Source: JADKCZ01 sp963786945
GTDB lineage: Bacteria; Myxococcota; Myxococcia; Myxococcales; Anaeromyxobacteraceae
Direction: 5' to 3'
DNA length: 64,000 nucleotides
Assembly: GCA_963786945.1 (NCBI GenBank)
Contig: CAWBAO010000003.1
Coordinates: 62,001 to 126,000 of the forward strand
Shown: piece after piece, positions 48,591 to 57,205 of the stretch
Numbering within the stretch: position 1 is the stretch's first letter
Layout of the letters: each line of letters starts with the position of its first letter
Notes under the pieces: model-generated
Told to the model about the DNA's origin: nothing
Database searches by the model: none
The model's input: only the letters and a program-made list of their open reading frames with translations
Made by a program: the position numbers and the translations under genes

Positions 48591-51519
48591 ACACCAACGA
48601 CTCCAGGGAGCCGGGCGATCTCTCCCGGCTGCTCGAGGAGCTGGCCGAGGTCCCCCGGCCCGACCTCCCCCCGCCTACGCCGCCGGGCTGCGGCCGGGCA
48701 CCAGGGTGGGCCGCTTCATCATCGAGCGCGAGATCGGCCGGGGCGGCTTCGGCGTGGTCTACGCGGCGCTCGACCCGGAGCTGGGGCGCACCGTGGCGCT
48801 CAAGCTCCTCAAGCCGGGGAGCGGCCCGGCCCGCAAGGGCGGCGAGTGGCTGCGGCGCGAGGCCGAGGCGGTGGCGCGGCTGGCGCACGCCAACATCGTC
48901 ACCCTCCACGACTTCGGCCGGGCGCCGGGCGGGGCCTACCTGGTCTTCGAGCTGCTGCGGGGCGAGACGCTGGCCGGCCGGCTGGCGCGGGGGCCCCTCC
49001 CCCTCGAGGAGCTGCTCCACGTGGGGCTCTCGGTGGCCCGGGCCCTGGCCCACGCCCACCAGGCCAACGTCCTCCACCGGGATCTCAAGCCCGGCAACAT
49101 CTTCCTCTGCGCCGACGGCACGGTGAAGGTGCTCGACTTCGGCATCGCCCACCTCTTCGAGAAGGACGAGCCGTCGACGGGCGGCACGCCCGCCTACATG
49201 GCGCCGGAGCAGTGGCGGGAGGAGACCGGCGACCCGCGCACCGACCTGTTCGCCCTCGGCGTGCTGCTCCACGAGATGCTCACCGGCACCCTCCCCTTCG
49301 GCAAGCGCGGCGCCGGCAAGGCCAGCCCGGCGCTGGCCGCGCCCGTGCCCCGCGATCGGGCGTCGCCGAGGCTGCGCCGGCTCATCGAGGCGCTGACGCA
49401 GCGTGATCCGGACGCCCGACCGTCCTCCGCGCACCTGGTGCTGCAGGAGCTGGAGGCCATCGCGGCGGCGCAGAAGGAGCGCCGGCGCCCCTGGCGGCTG
49501 GTGGCGCTGGCCGCCGCCGTGGTGGCGGTGGGCGCCGTGGGCCTGCTGGCGGGGCTGCAGCGCGAGCCGCCGGCCGGTGAGCGGATCACCGCGGCCATGG
49601 CCGACGCCGAGAACACCACCGGCGACCCCGACCTCGATCGCCTGGCCGACCTGGTGGCCGTCGCCCTGGGCGAGTCGCGCCGCGTCCAGGTGCTGTCGCG
49701 GGAGCGGCTGCTGGCCGCCGGGCGCGGGACCACCGCGGGAACCGTCGCCCGCATCGACGGCCGCACCGGCCGGCTCCTGGCCGAGCTGGCCGGGGCGCAC
49801 GTGCTGCTCATCCCGTCGGCGCGACGCGACGGCCAGGGCTATGCGCTGCAGCTCAAGGGCGAGCCGCCCGACGGCGGGGCCGCCCTCTTCACCGCCGACG
49901 CCCGGGCGGCCGGGAAGGAGGCCGTCCCGGCCGCGCTCGACGCGCTGGTGGCCACGGCGCGCCGGGAGCTCCGCGAGCGGACCGACGACCTGAAGCGGTC
50001 GCCGGCGCGGCTGGCCGCCATGACCACCTCCAGCCTGCCCGCCTTCCGCGAGTACGTGGAGGGGGTCGACTGCATGAACCGTCCCTCCGAGGCGGCGGGC
50101 CACACCGGCCAGGAGCGCTGCGGCCCCTTCTTCCAGCGGGCCCTGGGCCACGACCCGTCCTTCGCGCTGGCCCACTACCAGCTGGCCTACCTCTACTCCT
50201 CGGGCGGCTCGACGCAGCCCGAGGTGCGCGCCCACATGGACGGGGCGCTGCGCTCGCTGAAGCAGCTCTCCCGCCGCGACGCCGCGCTGGTGCTGGCCTG
50301 GAAGGCCCACCTCGACGGCCGCGACGACGAGGCGCTGGCCACCTACGTCCAGGTCCTGGCCGAGCACCCCGACGACCGGCACGTCCTCTACCTGGCCGGC
50401 GACCTGCTCTATCACCGGGGCGACTGGGCCGGCGCCGCCCCCTACTTCCAGGCGGTGCTGGGGCTCGAGCCGGACGCCGAGTGGCCGCTCCACCACCTGG
50501 CCCAGTGCCTGGCCATCACCGGCCGCACCCGCGAGCTGCGCGAGCTGGCGGCGCGGCTCACCGCCCCGTCGGCCACGCCGGCGGGCCGGCGGCTCGCCAT
50601 CCGGGCGCTGGTCTGGCTCGGCGATCCGTCCGCCGCCGTCGCCCTGGCGCGCCAGGTCCTCGCCGCCGAGGGGACGCCCGGTGCCCGGCTCGACCTGGTC
50701 GCGGCGCTCGCCGCCGCCGGCGAGTTCGACGAGGCCGAGCGGCTCATCCGGCAGCTCATCGCCGCCAGCCCGCGCGACCCGGCCAACCAGCTGCGCCTCC
50801 TCTCAATCCTGGGGGCCCAGGGGCGCTTCGCCGAGGCCTGGCGGCTGCTGCGGAGCCTGCCGCAGGCCGTCGATGGCCTGCTCCCGGGTGACCTGGCCTA
50901 TCGTCCGCAGCCTGCTGGCCGCCGGGATCGGTCGACGTGGCGCTGCTCCAGGATGCGGCCACCGCGTGCCGCCAAGCTCCAGCCCGAGTCGTCCGGCGCC
51001 GCGCTCGTTCTGCTGGCGCTGGTTGGCGACGCCGGCCTGGCGCGAAGCCTGGCCGCCTCGCTCGACCAGGCATCGACGGCGGCCCAGGAGGTGGCGGCCA
51101 TCGAGGCCTGGCGCCGGGGCGACCGTGCCGGCGCGGCCGCCTCGCTGGTCCTGCTGGAGCAGCGCGACCCCTGGCCGGACGACGCCATCGCGCCGGCCTA
51201 TCTCCTCGCCGAGATGACCGCCGACGGGGGCGAGCCCTCCGAAGTGGTGGCGGCGGTGGAGCGGTTCCACCGGATGTGGCCGAACGGGCTCTGGCGCGGC
51301 TGGGCCTGGTCGCGCTCGCTGCTGCTGGCGGCGCGGGCGCAGGAGCGGCTCGGCCAGGCCGAGGAGGCGCGCGCCAGCGTTGAGCGGCTGCTCGGCGTGC
51401 TGCGGCGCGCCGACCCGGACCTGCGGCTGCTGGCCGAGGCGCGCGCCCTGCGCGACCGGCTGGACGGTCGCGGCGGGAAGGGCGCGGCCGTCGCCTCGCC
51501 GAAGCCGCCCTCTCCCTGA
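48587..51519 (+). CDS. Membrane Ser/Thr protein kinase with TPR-like domain, frameshifted
   Basis: A eukaryotic-type kinase of about 975 residues. Its N-terminus (VNTNDSREPGDLSRLLEEL) begins at GTG 48587 and shifts frame in a C-run near 48675. The kinase domain is complete: GRGGFGVVYAA (P-loop), VALKLLK, VLHRDLKPGNIF, VLDFGIAHLF and MAPEQW. One transmembrane helix is coded around 49490-49560, followed by a TPR-like helical extracytoplasmic domain. At about 50895-50990 the frame seems wrong for a stretch (the alternative frame gives SVDVALLQDAATACRQ) and then returns, suggesting paired indels. It is translationally coupled to the sigma factor gene. Confidence 0.85.
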
Positions 51520-51550
51520 TCAGCGCCTTTCCTGCGCGACTGTGTGCGTT

Positions 51551-51567
51551 CGGTCACATCGTGACCG
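51551..51567. promoter_or_regulatory. Perfect inverted repeat upstream of the RiPP precursor gene
   Basis: CGGTCAC (51551-51557) and GTGACCG (51561-51567) pair perfectly around ATC. The site is 85 bases before the precursor ATG and 32 bases after the kinase stop. No T-run follows, so an operator fits better than a terminator. Confidence 0.4.
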
Positions 51568-51651
51568 GCCCTTCGTCCACCACGCTGCTGGGAGAGGTAT
51601 GGAATCTCCGGACAGCGTAGCCCCCCGATCTCACCCCAAAGGACGATCACC

Positions 51652-51843
51652 ATGTCAGCCCGCGACACCATCCGCCTCGGCGACCTCTTCCCCGGCTGCT
51701 CCCTCACCGCCCCGGCCAGCATCTACCCCGTGACCTTCGAGCTCCCCGAGACCGAGCCCGGCTCCTCCTCGCTCGAGAACCTGGGCGGGCCGCTCCCCTG
51801 GGGCTTCGACCAGGCCGAGCCGGGGCGCCAGGACCAGGTGTAG
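51652..51843 (+). CDS. Candidate graspetide (omega-ester RiPP) precursor peptide
   Basis: A 63-residue peptide directly upstream of an MvdC/MvdD-type ATP-grasp ligase gene. AAAGGA at 51638-51643 is eight bases before the ATG. The N-terminal half (to about Val27) would be the leader. The C-terminal half is rich in possible ring partners: Thr28, Thr34 and Ser38-40 as hydroxyl donors, and Glu30, Glu33, Glu35, Glu42, Asp53, Glu56 and Asp61 as acids. There is no Lys at all, so only ester cross-links, not amides, could form. The classic microviridin core and leader motifs are absent. The identification rests on size, context and composition. Confidence 0.7.
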   Translation: MSARDTIRLGDLFPGCSLTAPASIYPVTFELPETEPGSSSLENLGGPLPWGFDQAEPGRQDQV

Positions 51844-51922
51844 GGAGGGCGGTCCCCACGTGTCGGTGGGCGCCACACATCGGACTCGCCGGACCGCCCT
51901 CCGGGCCCGGAGGGACTCGTCC

Positions 51923-52933
51923 ATGATCCTCGCCGTCAGCCACCCGGAGGATGCGCACGCCGCCCCGGTCATGGAGGCGGTGGCGCGCCTGGGGTGGCGC
52001 TGTGCCCTGCTCGACCTCGCGGCCGTGCCGCGCCGGGTGCAGCTCAGCTTCTCCGCCGGCCGGGCGGCGAACGGCGCCAGCTTCACCGGCGTGGGCGGCG
52101 CCCGCCTCGAGGCCGCCGAGATCGCCGCCGTCTGGTGGCGGCGCCCGCGCCCCTACGTCCTCGACGAGGCGCTGGCCCCGGGGCCCGCCTCCTACGCCAC
52201 CGCCCAGGTCCACGCCGCGCTCTCCGGCGCCTGGGGCTCGCTGCAGGCCGGCTGGATGAACGACCCCTGGCGCGACGAGCGGGCCAGCCACAAGCCGACC
52301 CAGCTGGCGGCGGCCGAGGCGGTCGGGCTCCTGGTGCCGCCCACGCTCATCAGCTGCGTGCCGGCCGACGCGCGCATCTTCCTCCAGGAGCTGGGGAACC
52401 GCCCGGTCATCCAGAAGCCGCTCCGCCCCACCGAGACCAGCTGGCGGCCCACCCGCCTGGTGACCGACGCCGACCGGCGCCGGCTCGACGACCTGCGGCT
52501 GGCCCCGGCCATCCTCCAGGCCTACGTGCCGGGCACCGACATCCGGGTCACCGCGGCCGGCGGCCGGCTCTTCGCCACCGCCATCGACGCCAGCGACACC
52601 GGCTCGCCGCACGACTTCCGCCCCGCCTATGCCCAGGCCCGGGTGTCGCCCTGCGAGCTGCCCGCCGACGTGGCGGCGGGGGTCCGGGCCCTGCTCGAGG
52701 CGCTCGGCCTGCGCTATGCCGCCCTCGACTTCCGCCGCACCGACGACGGGCAGCACTTCTTCCTGGAGGCCAACCCGGCCGGCCAGTGGCTCTTCCTCGA
52801 GGACCGGACCGGCCAGCCCATCACCCAGGCGGTCGCCGAGGCGCTGGTCGAGACGGCGATCGAGGCGGGCAGCGACAAGCCCACCCGGCGGCCCGCCTGT
52901 CGGGTGGTGGCCGGGGCACGGAGGCACGCATGA
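51923..52933 (+). CDS. MvdC/MvdD-family ATP-grasp peptide ligase
   Basis: A 336-residue ATP-grasp enzyme of the type that closes side-chain ester or amide rings in microviridin-like peptides. Family features are seen in order: MILAVSHPEDAHAAPVMEAV at the start, VWWRRPRPYVLD, WMNDPWRDERASHKPTQL with VPPTLIS, VIQKPL (ATP-binding Lys), QAYVPGTDIRVT, YAALDFRRT, and FLEANPAGQWLFLE with GQPIT at the end. ATG 51923 follows GGAGGG; the frame is open 21 codons upstream but without a site. It lies 79 bases after the precursor gene, and its TGA overlaps the next ATG (ATGA). Confidence 0.9.
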   Translation: MILAVSHPEDAHAAPVMEAVARLGWRCALLDLAAVPRRVQLSFSAGRAANGASFTGVGGARLEAAEIAAVWWRRPRPYVLDEALAPGPASYATAQVHAALSGAWGSLQAGWMNDPWRDERASHKPTQLAAAEAVGLLVPPTLISCVPADARIFLQELGNRPVIQKPLRPTETSWRPTRLVTDADRRRLDDLRLAPAILQAYVPGTDIRVTAAGGRLFATAIDASDTGSPHDFRPAYAQARVSPCELPADVAAGVRALLEALGLRYAALDFRRTDDGQHFFLEANPAGQWLFLEDRTGQPITQAVAEALVETAIEAGSDKPTRRPACRVVAGARRHA

Positions 52934-53283
52934 TCAACGCAACGGCATGGCGGCCGGCTGGACCGGCCCCGCCCCCGCCCCCTCCCCCCGGGCTGGCCGC
53001 GGCCCTGGAGGAGCGCGACACGGTCATCGTCCTGGTGATCGGCGCGGGGCCGGAGTCCGACCAGGCCGAGCAGCGCTGCCGGGGGCTGGCCCTCGACCCC
53101 GGCTTCGAGTCGGTCCGGGTGGTCCGGGTCCACGACCGGGACGAGCTGAGCGGCCCGCAGCGGGCCTACTGGCTGGCCGGGAACCGACCCCTGGCGGTCC
53201 TGGGGCCAGATCGCCGCGTGGCCCTGCCGCTGGAGCGGCCGGATGCCGTCGACCTGTTCGTGGCGGTGGCCGCCCTGGCCTGA
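52930..53283 (+). CDS. Small RiPP-cluster protein of unknown function
   Basis: A 117-residue protein whose ATG overlaps the stop of the ATP-grasp gene by four bases, so it is surely made with the ligase. It has a Pro-rich start (PAPPPPPPPG) and a compact alpha/beta part with VIVLVIGAGPESDQAEQRC and RPLAVLGPDRRVALPL. The strand order loosely recalls thioredoxin-like proteins, but no CxxC motif is present. I do not recognise the family. It may be a peptide-binding partner, an immunity factor or a second maturation factor. Confidence 0.65.
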   Translation: MINATAWRPAGPAPPPPPPPGLAAALEERDTVIVLVIGAGPESDQAEQRCRGLALDPGFESVRVVRVHDRDELSGPQRAYWLAGNRPLAVLGPDRRVALPLERPDAVDLFVAVAALA

Positions 53284-53392
53284 GATCGCCCCGGTCACAT
53301 CCGGCGACCCCAATCGTCAGCCTCATTGACGCGGTGCCCCGTGAGGGGTGGGCGTCGTCGTGCCCGCCCGGCGTATCCCACACCGGGGTGGC

Positions 53393-53848
53393 ATGACCTA
53401 CCGGGGGCGGGCCGAGGCTGTCATGCAGAGCGCGGTGAAGACCATCCTGCTGGTGAGCGAGAGCCGGGTGGCGCTCGAGCTCATCAAGGTCTACCTCGTC
53501 GCCAAGGACGTGCGGGTGCTCGACGCCCGGGACGGGATCGAGGCGCTGGCCACCGCCAGGCTGGAGCGGCCCGACCTGGTGCTCTGCGACCTGCAGCTCC
53601 CCCGCCTCGATGGCCACGGGCTGTGCCGGGAGCTGCGGGCCGACCCGGTGCTCCGGTCCACCCCGGTCATCCTCCTCACCAGCAGCCAGGACAAGGAGTC
53701 GCAGCGCCGCTGCCGGGAGTCGGGGGCGAGCGGCGTCCTCCTCAAGCCCATCGGGCCGCACGCGCTGCACGAGGCGGTCCGGCGCCACGCCGGCATCGCC
53801 GTCGGCCTGGGCTACCTCCGGCCGGCCGGGCTCGAGCGAGCCGGCTGA
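53393..53848 (+). CDS. Atypical response-regulator receiver protein
   Basis: A receiver domain of about 125 residues with short extensions. The phospho-Asp is present (LVLCDLQLPRLDGHG), as are the Thr (ILLTSS) and Lys (VLLKPIG). The usual acidic pair at the N-terminus is replaced by SES (ILLVSESRV), so Mg2+ binding and phosphorylation may be altered. Start choices are ATG 53393 and ATG 53423, and the frame opens at 53348. It follows the RiPP locus by about 110 bases with no clear terminator between. Confidence 0.78.
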   Translation: MTYRGRAEAVMQSAVKTILLVSESRVALELIKVYLVAKDVRVLDARDGIEALATARLERPDLVLCDLQLPRLDGHGLCRELRADPVLRSTPVILLTSSQDKESQRRCRESGASGVLLKPIGPHALHEAVRRHAGIAVGLGYLRPAGLERAG

Positions 53849-53857
53849 TCGGGCCGC

Positions 53858-54784
53858 TCAGCGCCCCGGCAGCCCGGCCACGATCGCCTCGGAGACCTCC
53901 CAGAGCCGCCTCGCCAGCGCCGGATCGTCGGCGTCGGCGCGGGCCTTGGCGACGTTGCAGTCGGCGAAGTAGGCCCCCGAGGTCCCCGCCACGGCCGGGT
54001 GCGCCGCCACGTAGACCTCGGTGGCCGCCCCCTGGGACACCGACTTGAGGAACAGCGGACCGGCCAGGCCGAAGAGCGTGTCGGCGAAGCCGGGCATGTG
54101 GCGGCCGAGGTTGGTCCGGATCACCCCGGGGTGGACCGCGTTGGCGGTCCGCCTGGTCCCGGCCAGGCGGCGCGCCAGCTCCTTGGCGAAGAGCAGGTTG
54201 GCCAGCTTCGACTGGCCGTAGTGCCCCCACGGCGTGTACCCGCGGGCGCCGGCCAGGTCGTCGAAGCGGATGCCCTCCCTGGGCGCCATGGTGTGGGCGC
54301 CGCTGCTGAGCATCACCACCCGGCCGTCGTCGGCGAGCCGGTCGAGCAGGCCGGTGACCAGCATGAAGTGGCCGATGTGGTTGGTGAAGAACTGCAGCTC
54401 GATGCCGTGGACCTGCTCGAGCTTCGGCAGGGCCATGATCCCGGCGTTGCAGATGATGGCGTCGAGCCGCTCGCCGCCGCGCCTCACCGCCTCGACGCAG
54501 GCGCGCACGCTCGACGGATCGGAGAGCTCGCAGGCGTACGGCACCGCCAGCCTCCCCACCGCGGCGCAGGCGGCCTGGGCCTTCTCCAGCGTGCGCGCCG
54601 TGCCCAGCACCCTGGCGCCGCGCAGGGCCAGCACGCGCATGGCCTCCAGCCCGAGCCCCGAGTTGCAGCCGGTGACGAGGATGGTCCTCCCCTCCAGCGA
54701 CAGCCCCTCGGTCACCTCCTCGGCGGTGGACCCGTAGCCGAAGCCGCTCGGGCCCTTCCCCTTGAACAGCTGGTACAGCGACAT
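53858..54784 (-). CDS. Short-chain dehydrogenase/reductase
   Basis: A 308-residue NAD(P)-dependent SDR with a Rossmann start TGCNSGLGLEA, ICNAGIMALP, SSGAHT (catalytic Ser) and YGQSKLANLLFAKEL (Tyr and Lys). The order and the HPGVIRTNLGRH segment resemble retinol dehydrogenase or protochlorophyllide-reductase-like SDRs, which act on hydrophobic alcohols or ketones. An N-terminal extension of about 30 residues precedes the fold. Its substrate cannot be read from the sequence. It is convergent with the receiver gene and divergent from the second CPBP gene. Confidence 0.87.
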   Translation of the reverse strand: MSLYQLFKGKGPSGFGYGSTAEEVTEGLSLEGRTILVTGCNSGLGLEAMRVLALRGARVLGTARTLEKAQAACAAVGRLAVPYACELSDPSSVRACVEAVRRGGERLDAIICNAGIMALPKLEQVHGIELQFFTNHIGHFMLVTGLLDRLADDGRVVMLSSGAHTMAPREGIRFDDLAGARGYTPWGHYGQSKLANLLFAKELARRLAGTRRTANAVHPGVIRTNLGRHMPGFADTLFGLAGPLFLKSVSQGAATEVYVAAHPAVAGTSGAYFADCNVAKARADADDPALARRLWEVSEAIVAGLPGR

Positions 54785-54940
54785 GGCGTGGGTCTCCTCG
54801 GCCCTGGACCTGCCCGGGCGCGGTGTCGATCGACGGCGTCCTTCTAATCGAACGGGGCCGATCCCGCCATCCGGAGCGCCGCGGCGGCGGGTCGCGCCGG
54901 CCCACGTCCGACCGGTCCTCGCCTATATTGCCGGTCACGC

Positions 54941-55948
54941 ATGGACTGGCTGCGGCACCCCTCCGTCGCCTGGCTCGTGCCGGTGCCGCTGCTCCTGGCG
55001 CTGGCGCCGCTCCTCTGGCGCGTCTTCCGCGCCGACTGGCTCGAGCTCGACCGGGCCGCGGCCGGCGAGCGGGCGGCGCAGGCGGCGGCCGGGAGGACCG
55101 ACCTCCGCCCCCTGGTGGCGCCGGTGCTCGGCGTCTTCGTGCTGGCGCTGCAGGAGTACTTCGGCAAGTCGGGCTTCTTCCAGGCTGCGGTGCGCCCGGC
55201 CCTGGCCGCCTTCGAGCAGGCCCACCCCGGCGGCCCGGTGGACCTCGGCACCTGGGGCGCGCTCTACGGCCAGCTCTGGTGGGGGGTGACGCGGGTGGGC
55301 GGCTACCTGCTGCCCATCGCCATCTGGCCCTTCCTCTTCAGGGGCGAGCGGCGGCGCGACTGCGGGCTGCGCCTCGCCGGGCTGGGACGCCACCTCTGGA
55401 TCTACGCGCTGGCGCTGGCGGTCATGGTGCCGCTCCTCCTCCTGGTCCGGCGCCAGCCCGACTTCGGCGCCTACTACCCCTTCTACCGGGGCGCCGGCCG
55501 CTCCTGGGCGGACTTCCTCCTCTGGGAGGCCGTCTACGTGGCGCAGTTCCTCGCGCTGGAGGCCTTCTTCCGCGGCTGGTGGCTCCACGCCACGCGCAGC
55601 CTGGGGGCCGCCTCGATCCTCGGCATGGTGGTCCCCTACACCATGATCCACTTCGGCAAGCCCTGGCTGGAGGTCTCGGGCGCCATCGTGGCCGGCGTGG
55701 TGCTCGGCTCGCTCGCGGCCCGGACCCGCAGCATCTGGGCCGGCTTCCTGGTCCACGCCACGGTGGGGGTCCTCATGGACGTGCTGGCGCTCGAGCACCG
55801 CGGCGAGCTGCCGATCCTCCTCTCGCCGGGCAGCGCGGCCTCCTTCGCCTTCGCCGGCTGGCCCTGGCTCCTCGGCGCGGCCTGGCTCGGCGCGGCGGCG
55901 CTGCTGGCCCTCGAGGCGTGGCGCCGCTGGCGGCCCCGGCTCTGGTAG
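54941..55948 (+). CDS. CPBP-family intramembrane protease, second copy
   Basis: A 335-residue membrane protein with about eight helices and the CPBP motifs LEAFFRGWW (E-x-x-x-R), TMIHFGK and GFLVHATVG. It is longer than the first CPBP protein of this window (20098-20883) and its motif 1 has a single Glu with Ala (EAFFR in place of EELFYR). A TATATT at 54924-54929 lies 12 bases before the ATG, compatible with a nearly leaderless mRNA. Its substrate is unknown; the next genes encode a membrane electron-transfer module. Confidence 0.78.
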   Translation: MDWLRHPSVAWLVPVPLLLALAPLLWRVFRADWLELDRAAAGERAAQAAAGRTDLRPLVAPVLGVFVLALQEYFGKSGFFQAAVRPALAAFEQAHPGGPVDLGTWGALYGQLWWGVTRVGGYLLPIAIWPFLFRGERRRDCGLRLAGLGRHLWIYALALAVMVPLLLLVRRQPDFGAYYPFYRGAGRSWADFLLWEAVYVAQFLALEAFFRGWWLHATRSLGAASILGMVVPYTMIHFGKPWLEVSGAIVAGVVLGSLAARTRSIWAGFLVHATVGVLMDVLALEHRGELPILLSPGSAASFAFAGWPWLLGAAWLGAAALLALEAWRRWRPRLW

Positions 55949-55981
55949 GATGCCGGCGCTCTTTCGCCGTGAGGGGACACC

Positions 55982-56644
55982 ATGAGTCGAAGATCATGCC
56001 GGGCGCTGGGAGCCGCCCTCCCGCTGCTGGCCGTGTCCCTGGCCGCCGCGCTCCCGGGCGGCGCCGCGGCCAGCCCGCTGCTCGACGAGGTGCTGGCGCT
56101 GCAGCTCGGCGGGCCGCCGGCCAAGCCCCCGCCCCCCGACCTGTCGCTCGACTTCGACCTGCTGGGGAAGCCGCCCCCGCCCCAGGTGAAGATCGACGAC
56201 GAGGCCATGAAGCGCCGGGCCTCCATGCTCGGCGTGCACCAGAAGCTCGGCCTCGGCCTGGCGGCGCTGACGCTGGCCACCACCGTGGTGGGACAGCTCA
56301 ACTACAGCGACAAGTACGGGTCCAACGCGCCGGTGACCGGCCGCTACGAGGCCACCCACACCGTGCTGGCCTTCACCACCCTGGGGGTGTTCGCGGTGGA
56401 CGGCACCATCGCCCTCCTGGCACCGGGGAACCCGGTGAAGAAGGAGAAGTTCGACCGGGTCACGCTGCACAAGGTCGGGATGGCCCTGGCCACGGCCGGC
56501 ATGATCGCGCAGGGGGTGGTGGGCGTGTACGCGGACCAGCAGGAGGGGCGCATCGACCAGGCGCAGATCGCCAAGACCCACCTCGTCATCGGCTACGCCA
56601 CCCTGGCCACCATGGCCGTCGCCATCGGCGCGCTGGTCTTCTGA
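55982..56644 (+). CDS. Four-helix membrane protein with histidine pairs (b-haem candidate)
   Basis: A 220-residue protein: signal peptide, Pro-rich linker (about residues 45-70), then four transmembrane helices. Each helix begins with a histidine: His86 (GVHQKLG), His126 (ATHTVLAF), His163 (TLHKVGMAL) and His200 (KTHLVIGY). This regular pattern resembles cytochrome b561-like proteins, where such histidines hold two haems; haem binding is inferred. It lies ten bases before a YceI gene, which is followed by a dihaem c-type lipoprotein gene, so all three probably share one electron-transfer role. Confidence 0.6.
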   Translation: MSRRSCRALGAALPLLAVSLAAALPGGAAASPLLDEVLALQLGGPPAKPPPPDLSLDFDLLGKPPPPQVKIDDEAMKRRASMLGVHQKLGLGLAALTLATTVVGQLNYSDKYGSNAPVTGRYEATHTVLAFTTLGVFAVDGTIALLAPGNPVKKEKFDRVTLHKVGMALATAGMIAQGVVGVYADQQEGRIDQAQIAKTHLVIGYATLATMAVAIGALVF

Positions 56645-56654
56645 AGGAGCGCCC

Positions 56655-57205
56655 GTGAACGCCACCCTCGCCGCGCTCGTGCTGCTGGCCGCCACCGGGG
56701 CCGCGCCGCGGGCCCTGACCCTCGATCCGGCCGCCAGCACGGTCCGCTTCCACGTCAGCCACAAGCTCCACGAGGTGGATGGGGTCTCGAGGATGGCCGA
56801 GGGCAAGGCCATCCTCGAGCCGGACGGCACGGTCCGCACCATGGTGCGCATCCCGGTGCAGAGCTTCGACTCGGGCGACGCCAACCGCGACTCCCACATG
56901 CTGGAGACCCTGCAGGCCGGGCAGCATCCATACGTGGTGTTCAAGGGGGTGGGCGCCGTGCCCTCCACCGCGCCCGGCGCCCCGGTGGCGGTGACCCTGC
57001 GCGGGGAGCTCGACTTCCACGGCGTGAAGCGCGCCGTCGAGGTGCCCGTCTCCGTCCAGTTCGGCGCCGACGGCTCGGCCCGGGTGCAGGGCAAGCTCAC
57101 CGTGAGCCTCGAGGCCCACCGGTCGAGCGCCCTTCCCTGCTGCTGGTGAAGCTGGACGACGGGTGCACCATCGCCTTCGACCTCAAGCTGGGGAGGTCCG
57201 GATGA
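56655..57205 (+). CDS. YceI-family periplasmic lipocalin-like protein, one frameshift
   Basis: YceI proteins are small secreted barrels that bind isoprenoid quinones or lipids. The protein has a signal peptide, then DPAASTVRFHVSHKLHEVDG, ANRDSHMLETLQAGQHPYVVF and VTLRGELDFHGVKRAVEVPV, typical of the family. The frame breaks near 57120: the current frame ends early, but one added G continues to KLTVSLEAHRVERPSLLL and a TGA at 57203-57205. The full length is about 183 residues. The GTG start at 56655 follows AAGGAG. The restored stop overlaps the next ATG (ATGA). Confidence 0.85.

Noticed and set aside
51538..51575. The palindrome after the kinase gene as a Rho-independent terminator
   Set aside because: No T-run follows the hairpin on either side and the stem is only seven bases, so an operator fits better.
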